From Verrucomicrobiia bacterium (GTDB lineage: Bacteria; Verrucomicrobiota; Verrucomicrobiia; Verrucomicrobiales; DEV007), in assembly GCA_030425385.1 (NCBI GenBank), contig JAUIAH010000047.1, positions 1 through 41,806 of the forward strand: 41,806 nucleotides of DNA. Direction: 5' to 3'. How positions within the stretch are numbered: the first letter of the stretch is position 1; each line of letters opens with the position of its first letter. The notes below the pieces were generated by a model. That model ran no database searches and was not told the DNA's origin. It saw only the letters and a program-made list of their open reading frames with translations. Shown one piece after another: positions 33,726 to 40,382 of the stretch. The position numbers and the translations under genes are program-made.

Positions 33726-34976
33726 TCAACGCAAAGCCTGCCCCACATAGGTCGCCGCTTTGGCATCTTTCAGCAGCCCCTTCTCAGTCGTGTTGAACCC
33801 AGCCACGCGTGAGGCATGATCCTGCACGGGCCCGTATAGCTGCGTGGCAAGGGTTTGAGGGTTCTGATAGGCAAAGAGCAAGTGATGCTGAGTACTGGAT
33901 CCCTGACGGGCCGCCCGCAGTGAGGCGCTCCCCGAGCGGATATCCCAGGAGGCATGGGAACGGCGCACTTGTGAGGAAGTGACGGAAACGCCATTCCACG
34001 GGGTGCCCAGCGTGACCAGGCGTCGAGGACCTTTCCCGCCCCCGAACTGGCGGGCCGCACTGTTCGCGACGAGCCCTCCAGATCCTTGGCCCACGAAGTC
34101 CACCTGGGTGAAACGATAGCGCTTCTGCAAACCGCGCAGCGCATTGGTGAGCGTCACCGCTGCGTCCTCAATCGGCATTCCTGTCGGATAGTGAAAGATC
34201 AAGGGTTGGATCCGACCGCCATCGAGCCGGCCTACCAACGAACGCCATTCACTAGCGGAAGAACCAATGCCGTGGACAAAGACCACCGGACGCTTCCTCG
34301 AAACATAGGCATCGGTAAGGTAGAGCCCCATCCCGTGCCGGCTGAGGAACTCCTTGGGATTGGCATAGCCATACTCAGCAGCACTGGAAGAAAAGCGCCC
34401 ATCGTTCAGACTCACGATCGATCCCGAGGCGGGGTGACGCGGTTGAGGCGGTGCCGCCTGGGCAGCCGACGCTTTCTTCTCGGGAGGTGCGGCCTTCGCT
34501 TCTTCGCGATCCATCCGCGCGAGCTTCTTGGCTGCTTGCGGCGACAAGACCACAGGATTGGCAATCCGCTTGTGCCGCGGACGGAGGTAGATGTGTCGAC
34601 TCGCAATCACCGGGGCCTGACCTTTCGGCCCAGGACTGATCGCGGGAAATCGCGTATACCCCGCAGGCTCACCGATGTCTTGACGATAATTGCCGTTCAA
34701 ATCCTCAAAGGCCGCCACGCCATACTCACCACGCACTGGGCTGGGAAACTCAAAAGTGCGTGCCCGCCCCACTAACTGATCCACCATCGGCCGCGGGGGG
34801 CGCGCGGAGAGGTCATACAGCACCGCATACGTGCGTCCCTTCCCCGTGTGCCCGGTCACCTTCCCCTTCAGCATGGGAATCTTCACATCGGAAGGCACCG
34901 GTGGATCGCCCTCTTGAAGAGAGCACGAAGTGATGACAGCGAGAAGGGGTAGCGTGAGAAGAAGCGGCGATTTCAT
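33726..34976 (-). CDS. Alpha/beta-hydrolase lipoprotein with displaced nucleophile serine
   Basis: A 416-residue lipoprotein: the ATG at 34976 gives MKSPLLLTLPLLAVITSC, with a lipobox ending at Cys18. A beta-sandwich-like N-terminal region and an Ala/Pro/Lys-rich linker lead to an alpha/beta-hydrolase domain from about residue 225. It has the oxyanion-hole motif 'VVFVHGIGSSASEW' and 'RRLVTLGTPWNG', features of lipase- or acetyltransferase-type esterases such as PGAP1-like and EstA-like proteins. At the nucleophile elbow the usual GHSMGG reads GQGSGG: Gly298 replaces the serine and a serine appears one place later (S299). Catalysis may be lost or rearranged. It converges on the PKD/BNR gene with one base between stop codons. 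Function beyond fold is unknown. Confidence 0.8.
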   Translation of the reverse strand: MKSPLLLTLPLLAVITSCSLQEGDPPVPSDVKIPMLKGKVTGHTGKGRTYAVLYDLSARPPRPMVDQLVGRARTFEFPSPVRGEYGVAAFEDLNGNYRQDIGEPAGYTRFPAISPGPKGQAPVIASRHIYLRPRHKRIANPVVLSPQAAKKLARMDREEAKAAPPEKKASAAQAAPPQPRHPASGSIVSLNDGRFSSSAAEYGYANPKEFLSRHGMGLYLTDAYVSRKRPVVFVHGIGSSASEWRSLVGRLDGGRIQPLIFHYPTGMPIEDAAVTLTNALRGLQKRYRFTQVDFVGQGSGGLVANSAARQFGGGKGPRRLVTLGTPWNGVSVTSSQVRRSHASWDIRSGSASLRAARQGSSTQHHLLFAYQNPQTLATQLYGPVQDHASRVAGFNTTEKGLLKDAKAATYVGQALR

Positions 34977-35015
34977 GGGGTGAGATCGAGTCTTTTCCCA
35001 ATGGGATACCGCGCT

Positions 35016-35029
35016 GTGACCGAAGTCAC
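35016..35029. promoter_or_regulatory. Small dyad GTGAC-CGAA-GTCAC upstream of the hydrolase gene
   Basis: Perfect 5-bp arms around CGAA lie 40 bp before the lipoprotein start codon, within the 167-bp gap 34977-35143. They could be an operator or an RNA hairpin with a stable tetraloop. The rest of the gap shows no clear promoter. Confidence 0.3.
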
Positions 35030-35143
35030 GCTTCAATCAAAGGTCCAAATTCTTGTCAGTATGGTTGTATTGGAATGGTGCCAATTCCTCTACTCGATAC
35101 AAGGGCAAGTGAAGAAATCTCGTGATTTCCATGGCTCCAAAGG

Positions 35144-35929
35144 TCAGCCCAGAAGCTGAATGGCCTGTTCCGCCGTCGCATTCTCGTGCACCAGCGCATG
35201 CATCGCCTTGGCCATGGCCACAGGATCAGGTGCCTGCCACACATTGCGACCGATCGCGATGCCCGCAGCTCCCGCCTCCAAGGCATCCGCCACGTCGCGG
35301 AGCAAGGCGTGCGGATTCGAAGAGGCCGCCCCGCCCAGAATCACCACCGGGACATAGGCCTCGTCCACGGCTCTAGCAAAAGCCTCCTTATCGCCAGGGT
35401 AGGCCGTCTTCACGACATCCGCCCCCAGTTCGCAGCCTAACCGAATGCAGAAATGAATCTTCTCGGCAGTGTAGTCCCACGACTTGCCAAGCCCATAAGG
35501 CAAGGCCTCTAACATAATCGGATGTGGAGCTTCCAGGCACTCGGAAATGAGATCCGCGCAGTCGATCAGATTCGCCATTTCGCGAGGGTGCCCCGGAAAT
35601 GTCATGTTCATCAGCGCGTGCGCCCCCACCGCCTTCGCATCCTCGATCCCATAGATCCGGAATGAGCCATCCGTATGGTGGTTCTCAATGCACGTGTTGC
35701 CAGTATCGGTTCTCAGCACCACCCCTTTCCCTTCCAGTTGTTTCTGGAAGGCACGCGCCACCCCCAAGTTCACGATGAATCCATCGCAATAGGGCTTCAG
35801 TTCTTCAATAAGAGCGCCTGTGTCTTCCAAGCCGGGCACGGGCAACAAGGTGCCGTGATCGATCGGGATCATCACCGTGCGGTTCGTCGCAGGATGAAAG
35901 AAGTGTTTGAGATTCGTTTTGTCCGTCAT
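35144..35929 (-). CDS. Class I aldolase of the DhnA/DeoC-like family
   Basis: A 261-residue cytosolic TIM-barrel enzyme related to archaeal-type class I fructose-bisphosphate aldolases, LsrF and similar Schiff-base aldolases. Supporting segments are 'VMIPIDHGTLLPVPGL', 'ADVVKTAYPGD' with the likely Schiff-base Lys174, 'VVILGGAASSNP' and the phosphate-binding 'AGAAGIAIGRNVWQ'. I place the start at the ATG at 35929 (MTDKTNLKHFF), because the longer frame has no family-like N-terminus. The substrate could be fructose 1,6-bisphosphate or another sugar phosphate. It follows the thioredoxin gene on the same strand after 90 bp, possibly cotranscribed, but I see no functional link. Confidence 0.92.
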   Translation of the reverse strand: MTDKTNLKHFFHPATNRTVMIPIDHGTLLPVPGLEDTGALIEELKPYCDGFIVNLGVARAFQKQLEGKGVVLRTDTGNTCIENHHTDGSFRIYGIEDAKAVGAHALMNMTFPGHPREMANLIDCADLISECLEAPHPIMLEALPYGLGKSWDYTAEKIHFCIRLGCELGADVVKTAYPGDKEAFARAVDEAYVPVVILGGAASSNPHALLRDVADALEAGAAGIAIGRNVWQAPDPVAMAKAMHALVHENATAEQAIQLLG

Positions 35930-36019
35930 GGTTGGGCCGCAAGGCTGGCCCGCATCTCGCCCCTCTTCAAGAAACGAATCGTCCCGCACAGGGGAGACCT
36001 TCAGGCCGCGCCTGCCAGA

Positions 36020-36424
36020 TCACCCACTGTAGCGCAGCACCTGCGAGGCCATGCTCTTGCTGGGGCGCAATTGTTCCACCACTTGCCCATTCTTGAAGAC
36101 GAGGATCGTGGGAATACCCCGAATGCCGAAACGCGGCCCCAACGCCTGATTGTCGTCTACATTGATCTTGGCGACCTTCGCTCCCGCTCCCATCTCATCA
36201 GCTGCTCGTTCCACCAACGGTGTCACACGTTTGCAAGGACCTCACCACGGCGCCCAGAAATACGCGAGAACGGGCTCCCGACTCAAGATCACCTCACTCT
36301 CGAAATTCGCAGGCGTGATCACCACCGGCGCAGAGCCGCCCGTACGATAATCGCTCTCTCGCGGGAAGAGATAGTAAATCAACGCCGCGAGGCCGCAAAA
36401 GACCATGATCGATTCCTTGCTCAT
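36020..36424 (-). CDS. Membrane-anchored thioredoxin, probable selenoprotein (TGA at the first redox cysteine)
   Basis: Read from the ATG at 36424 to the TGA at 36020-36022, the frame encodes 134 residues if the in-frame TGA at 36242-36244 is decoded. The N-terminus is one hydrophobic helix (about 6-20, 'IMVFCGLAALIYYLF') that should anchor the protein. A thioredoxin fold follows: 'VLAYFWAPW', then the TGA at position 61, then GPC (C64), 'VAKINVDDN', and 'GIRGIPTILVFKNG' with the cis-proline. The active site is therefore W-[TGA]-G-P-C, where thioredoxins have WCGPC. Both halves are well preserved and in the same frame. This is the pattern of a selenocysteine-containing thioredoxin (UGPC); a single-base nonsense change or sequencing error is the alternative. 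Automated annotation would split it into two fragments. No selA, selB, selC or selD is in the window. Confidence 0.82.
36208..36226 (-). promoter_or_regulatory. Candidate bacterial SECIS hairpin downstream of the thioredoxin TGA
   Basis: On the minus strand, the RNA after the TGA can fold as CACC-GUU-GGUG (36222-36212), four perfect pairs with a loop starting with G, 24 bases after the TGA. Two G-A mismatches and two further pairs (outer G at 36226, C at 36208) can extend it. Bacterial SECIS elements are short hairpins in the coding region just after the UGA with a conserved G early in the loop, so position and shape fit. The stem is short and could be chance. Confidence 0.4.
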
Positions 36425-36543
36425 TTCTTTATACTTACCATAACTTCAACAAATGGAAACCACGTTCTTTCATCGGGTTTCTATCGGGGGAAAGCACGCT
36501 AATCTCTTTGCCCCCACGCGCTCGATTCTCTAAAGCTCAACTC

Positions 36544-37428
36544 ATGATGATGACGATGACGATGATAAAACCTTCTTGGATCCTCTGCCTGTTCACTACC
36601 ACCCTCCTCGTGCTCCCGCCCGCACGCGGAGAAGACAAGAAGGACGAGGACGCCAAGAAAGAGGAGAAGGTGGAAGTCTCCGCTTTCCCAGACAAAAACT
36701 TCGAAGCCGCCGTCCGCCAGCAGGTCTTCTCCAAACGCGGCACAGACAAGCCCGTCACGGCGGAAGACGTTCGCAACATATCAGTCATCCACGGGAACGG
36801 CTTGGGCATCAAAAGCCTGGAGGGACTTCAGCACTGTGTCAGTGTAGCGGAAATCCGATTGGCAGAGAATGAGATCGAAGATCTCACCCCCATGAAAGAC
36901 CTCAAACGCCTCCAATCGGTCAGCTTGGAAAAGAACAACATCACTGACATCACTCCCATCGGCACCCTCGCCGCCCTCCAATACCTCAACCTCGAGCACA
37001 ATCGCGTCAAAGACCTAACCCCCATCAAGGGACTGGTGAAACTCAACTCCCTCTACCTCACAGACAATCGCATCAAAGATATCAGCATGTTAGGCGACCT
37101 CAAAAAACTATGGTCCCTTTATGTTGGCGACAATGTGATCCAAGACATCTCCGTCGTAGGTCAGTTGCCATGGCTCCAAAGTCTGGAAATCCGCGACAAT
37201 GGGCTCTCCGATCTCAAGGGGCTAGACAAGATTCGCGACGTGCGCTTCCTCGACATGCGCAACAACAAAGTCGCGGATCTCCAACCACTCATTGAAGCCT
37301 GTGAGCGTGATGCTAAGGGAGACACCCGCTTTGCCCCATTTCTCCGTCTCTACCTCAAAGGCAATGACAGCTTGCAAGAAGAACAACTTAAACGCTTGCA
37401 AACCATCGGCGTGCGTATCGAAGGATGA
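36544..37428 (+). CDS. Exported leucine-rich repeat protein
   Basis: A 294-residue protein with a signal peptide ('IKPSWILCLFTTTLLVLPPARG') and a charged linker. About seven 22-residue leucine-rich repeats of the internalin type follow ('LAENEIEDLTPMKDLKRLQSV', 'LEKNNITDITPIG', 'LEHNRVKDLTPIKGL', 'LTDNRIKDISMLG'). Such repeats form a curved binding surface; the ligand is unknown. Five in-frame ATGs occur within 21 bases at the start (36544, 36547, 36550, 36556, 36562) with no clear ribosome binding site. The exact start is therefore open; the last one gives the tidiest signal peptide. Its stop overlaps the start of the NHL-repeat gene (ATGA). Confidence 0.87.
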   Translation: MMMTMTMIKPSWILCLFTTTLLVLPPARGEDKKDEDAKKEEKVEVSAFPDKNFEAAVRQQVFSKRGTDKPVTAEDVRNISVIHGNGLGIKSLEGLQHCVSVAEIRLAENEIEDLTPMKDLKRLQSVSLEKNNITDITPIGTLAALQYLNLEHNRVKDLTPIKGLVKLNSLYLTDNRIKDISMLGDLKKLWSLYVGDNVIQDISVVGQLPWLQSLEIRDNGLSDLKGLDKIRDVRFLDMRNNKVADLQPLIEACERDAKGDTRFAPFLRLYLKGNDSLQEEQLKRLQTIGVRIEG

Positions 37429-38522
37429 AAGCCAGCCTCCACGCATCTGTCCTGGCCTCCGTCCTCTTGTTAGGGCCGCTCTTCGCCCAAGAGACAGAGA
37501 TCATCTCCATCGCGGGCACCGGCGTGCCCGGCTACTCAGGTGACGGAGGCCCCGCCACCGAGGCTCAGTTAAACAACCCGTTCGGACTCGTCCGCGGCCC
37601 TGACAAAGCCCTCTACATCTGCGATACCGGAAATCACGTCATCCGCAAGATCTCGCCGCAAGGCATCATCTCGACCGTCGCTGGCACCGCAGGCGTCAGC
37701 GGCCATACGGGCGATGGCGGCCCCGCCACCCAAGCAACCCTCTTTGAGCCCTACGAAGTGCGCTTCGACAAAGCAGGCGACCTCTACATTGTCGAAATGC
37801 GCAGTCACCTCATCCGCAAAATCGATCAAAAAACCGGGCGCATCACCACCATCGCCGGCACCGGAGCACAAGGCTACTCAGGAGACGGAGGCCCCGCCAT
37901 CGCAGCCACCTTCTCCCGCCCCCATAGCATCCAATTCGGGCCCAAAGGAGACCTCTACGTCTGTGACATTGGCAATCACCGCCTCCGCAAGATCTCCATG
38001 GCGGATGGCACCGTCACCACCGTTTCCGGCACCGGAGAAAAACGCCTTCCACAAGACGGCCAAGCCTTCGCCAACGCCCCCCTATACGGACCTCGAGCCA
38101 TCGACTTCGATACCCAAGGGCAGCTCTGGCTAGCCCTCCGCGAAGGCAATCGCCTCTACCGACTCGACCTTGATAAAGGAACCCTCCACTGGGAAGGCGG
38201 CACCGGCCAAAAAGGATTCACCGGAAACGGCGGCCCGGCCAAGGAAGCCACCCTCTCAGGCCCCAAAGGCGTCAGCATCGGCCCCCACGGAGACGTCTTC
38301 CTAGCAGACACCGAAAGCCACTCCGTCCGCGTCTACAACCCTCACAAAGGCACCCTCGACCTCATCGCCGGCACCGGCGAAAAAGGCGACGGCCCCAACG
38401 GGCACCCTCACCAATGCGCCATGGCCAGACTCCACGGCGTCTATGTCGATCACGAAGGCAACATCCACATCGGCGACAGCGAAGCCCACCGTATCCGCCT
38501 CATCAAAAAGAAAACCCCATAA
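37425..38522 (+). CDS. Exported NHL-repeat beta-propeller protein
   Basis: A 365-residue protein starting at an ATG that overlaps the stop of the LRR gene (ATGA), so the two are coupled. A signal peptide (MKASLHASVLASVLLLGPLFA) is followed by five to six NHL-type blades. Each has a unit like 'GTGVPGYSGDGGPATEAQLNNPFGL' in short form (GYSGDGGPA, GHTGDGGPA, GYSGDGGPA, GFTGNGGPA) and a 'LYICDTGNHVIRKI' strand. NHL propellers bind proteins or act as lactonase-like enzymes; no metal-ligand set is evident. Pairing with an LRR protein suggests a secreted recognition module. The coding strand is very C-rich (for example GCC, ACC, CTC), unlike most + strand genes in the window. Confidence 0.88.
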   Translation: MKASLHASVLASVLLLGPLFAQETEIISIAGTGVPGYSGDGGPATEAQLNNPFGLVRGPDKALYICDTGNHVIRKISPQGIISTVAGTAGVSGHTGDGGPATQATLFEPYEVRFDKAGDLYIVEMRSHLIRKIDQKTGRITTIAGTGAQGYSGDGGPAIAATFSRPHSIQFGPKGDLYVCDIGNHRLRKISMADGTVTTVSGTGEKRLPQDGQAFANAPLYGPRAIDFDTQGQLWLALREGNRLYRLDLDKGTLHWEGGTGQKGFTGNGGPAKEATLSGPKGVSIGPHGDVFLADTESHSVRVYNPHKGTLDLIAGTGEKGDGPNGHPHQCAMARLHGVYVDHEGNIHIGDSEAHRIRLIKKKTP

Positions 38523-38537
38523 GACAAGCAGCCCCCC

Positions 38538-38565
38538 GGGCGCGCCGACGTCCCCGTCGGCGCCC
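38538..38565. repeat. GC-rich hairpin after the NHL gene
   Basis: GCCGACG (38544-38550) and CGTCGGC (38555-38561) pair perfectly around TCCC, extended by GGGC (38538-38541) and GCCC (38562-38565) after a two-base bulge. It lies 15 bp after the NHL stop. It could act as a terminator, although it is not followed by a T-run, and its sequence (GCCGACGTCCCCGTCGGC) resembles a dispersed repeat I recall from related phyla. Confidence 0.55.
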
Positions 38566-38640
38566 AAAGCAGCCCACCCAACCGCCGCAAGTCACGCCAC
38601 CATCGGCAAATCCAAGGGACTCCGTGTATCCATCGCGCTG

Positions 38641-38665
38641 CTTCGTGTCTTTGTGTCTTTGTGTG
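38641..38665 (+). repeat. Short tandem repeat CTTC(GTGTCTTT)2GTGTG
   Basis: Two exact copies of GTGTCTTT (38645-38652, 38653-38660) are followed by GTGTG. Very similar 'cttcgtgtctttgtgtctttgtg' strings recur in intergenic DNA of PVC and other bacteria as far as I remember. Only one copy lies in this window. Confidence 0.45.
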
Positions 38666-38887
38666 AGACACTACAGCGAGTATTTCGTTGAATCTGTTCG
38701 GACTAGGCAACGAAATAGTCTTCACTCATTTCTGGATGTGGCTTGATAGGAAAGAGCAGTATGTGGCTAGCGAATTATCTTGGAGTGATTCCTGAATTGC
38801 TGCTCTGATTGCCCTGGGGTGCAGTCTGGAGAGATGGTGATCCGTTAGGCTAACAAGATGTTCGCGTGATCTCTTGAGTCGAGTTAT

Positions 38888-38931
38888 CGTTGATCGTCAA
38901 TGGATCGCGGATGATCCACTTGAGATCAACG
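38888..38931 (-). other. Nested hairpins at the 3' end of the sulfatase gene
   Basis: CGTTGATC (38888-38895) pairs with GATCAACG (38924-38931), and within the loop GGATC (38902-38906) pairs with GATCC (38913-38917). The outer arm overlaps the sulfatase stop codon. No T-run follows on the minus strand, so this may protect the 3' end rather than terminate. Confidence 0.35.
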
Positions 38932-40380
38932 CTGTTCTTGAGGTGCGTTGCCTTTAGGCCGGATTGAGTTTCTTTGGTGAGGCGCTTGGCGTCGGTCTTT
39001 CTCGATCAGCTTGCGGTCGTAGACTTCGCCGGGACGGATCGGAGTGTGGGCGGCTTTTGCGAGGGCAATGAACTTCTTAAGTCTGTCAGGGTGAGCCTCC
39101 GCGAGGTCATGCTCCTCTTCGATGTCCTTGTTCAGGTCATACAATTCCCAATCGCCTTTCTTGCTACGACAGGCTTTCCACATCCCTTGTCGGACGGCGG
39201 TCTGGCCAGCGTACTCCCAGTAGAGATGATCGTGCTGGGCTTGCTCGCTCTGTTTGCCGGTTAGGGTTGGAAGGAAAGATATGCCGTCCGTCTTGGGGCA
39301 AGTCGCTCCGGCGGCTTCTGCTAGGGTGGGCATGACGTCTGGGTAGTAGAGCAAGTGGTCGCTCACAGAACCCGCCTTGATGTGGCCGGGCCAACGGACA
39401 AGGTATGGCACTTTCAAGCCACCTTCGTAGAGTGAACCTTTTCCGGCGCGAAAGCGTTCGCCAGTGGCAGGGTTGAGATTGGGGCCGAAGAAGCCGTGCG
39501 GGCGTTCGTCGGTCTTGAAGTAAGCCTGGCCGCCGTTGTCGCCGCAGAGAAAGATGAGGGTTTTCTCATCCAACTGGAGTTCTTTCAAGAGCTTCAGGAC
39601 CTCACCGAGTTGGCGATCGACCATGTGCATGAACGCGGCGTAAACCCGAGCGTCGCGATCAGTGCGTTGCCCGGCTTTCCATGGCTTGTCTTTGAACAAC
39701 TTCCATGAGGGATCGTCTTCATTGATTCCCCAAAGCCCATGCGGCGGCGTCCACGGCAGGTAGCAGAAGAACGGCTTGTCTTTGTTCGCCTCAATGAATC
39801 GGAGCGATTCCTTGAAGATCTCAACTTGGGCGTGCGTTTCGCCTTCGTAGAAACTCTCACTCGGATTGCCAGGGAGGGGCACTTCCTCGCTGTTTCGAAT
39901 CAGGTAACTCGGATAGAAGGTGTGGGCATGGACCTGATCGTAGTAGCCAAAGAACGTGTCGAAGCCATGCTTTTCCGGCACGCCGGAGGTGCCCCGACCG
40001 CCAATGCCCCATTTGCCAAAGCCTCCCGTGGCGTAGCCGAACGGTTTCAGCATGCTGGCCAAGGTCGGTTCATCCGCGCGGATGGGAGCAAAGCCGTTGT
40101 TCGAGCGCATAGATGTGTGACCGGAGTGCAGTCCTGTGAGGAGAACACTCCGCGTTGGGCCACACACTGGCGCGCCGGCATAGGCGTTGGTGAAACGCAT
40201 GCCCTCGGCGGCGAACTGATCGATGTTTGGCGTGAGCAGTTCCTCATGGCCCATGTGGCCAGATTCGAAGTAGCCCCACTCATCCAGCATGAGATAGATG
40301 ATGTTCGGTGGGGTGTCTTGCGAATGCCCCTGGGGAACGAAGCCGAACAGTGCCAGATAGGTGATTCGAAATAACGTCAT
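38926..40380 (-). CDS. Exported sulfatase (formylglycine-dependent)
   Basis: A 484-residue type I sulfatase that hydrolyses sulfate esters, probably from a sulfated polysaccharide, in the periplasm or outside. The ATG at 40380 gives a signal peptide (MTLFRITYLALFGFVPQGHS) and lies 2 bp after the stop of the upstream sulfatase fragment. Conserved parts are 'PNIIYLMLDEWGYFESG' (metal-binding acidic residues), C73 in CGPTR (the CxPxR site converted to formylglycine), 'GKWGIGG', 'LPWTPPHG', 'FLCGDNGGQ' and 'GLKVPYLVRWPG'. In this family the DDxG metal motif usually reads 'DDWG'; here it is LDEWG. A separate formylglycine-generating enzyme is required and is not seen in the window. The C-terminus ends in a basic, low-complexity tail. 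Confidence 0.95.
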   Translation of the reverse strand: MTLFRITYLALFGFVPQGHSQDTPPNIIYLMLDEWGYFESGHMGHEELLTPNIDQFAAEGMRFTNAYAGAPVCGPTRSVLLTGLHSGHTSMRSNNGFAPIRADEPTLASMLKPFGYATGGFGKWGIGGRGTSGVPEKHGFDTFFGYYDQVHAHTFYPSYLIRNSEEVPLPGNPSESFYEGETHAQVEIFKESLRFIEANKDKPFFCYLPWTPPHGLWGINEDDPSWKLFKDKPWKAGQRTDRDARVYAAFMHMVDRQLGEVLKLLKELQLDEKTLIFLCGDNGGQAYFKTDERPHGFFGPNLNPATGERFRAGKGSLYEGGLKVPYLVRWPGHIKAGSVSDHLLYYPDVMPTLAEAAGATCPKTDGISFLPTLTGKQSEQAQHDHLYWEYAGQTAVRQGMWKACRSKKGDWELYDLNKDIEEEHDLAEAHPDRLKKFIALAKAAHTPIRPGEVYDRKLIEKDRRQAPHQRNSIRPKGNAPQEQR

Positions 40381-40382
40381 TG

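Larger units (their letters stand above)
38523..38925. other. 403-bp intergenic region between convergent NHL and sulfatase genes
   Basis: I see no gene here. It contains a GC-rich hairpin (38538-38565), a short tandem repeat (38645-38660), the palindrome GTTAGGCTAAC (38844-38854) and the start of a two-stem structure overlapping the sulfatase 3' end. Base composition changes from C-rich to G-rich on the + strand near 38.65-38.7 kb. Confidence 0.75.

Noticed and set aside
35057-35080. Possible sigma54 promoter (TTGGCAC on the minus strand) upstream of the hydrolase gene
   Set aside because: The -24-like half is present, but no GC of the -12 element follows at the required distance.
36020-36226. 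Treating the thioredoxin halves as two separate small genes or a simple pseudogene
   Set aside because: The halves join in one frame through a TGA at the catalytic Cys position, with no other damage, and the second half alone lacks the first strand and active-site helix start.
38443-38691. Short + strand frames after the NHL gene
   Set aside because: They run in other frames over the end of the NHL gene and over repeat DNA; composition is not protein-like.
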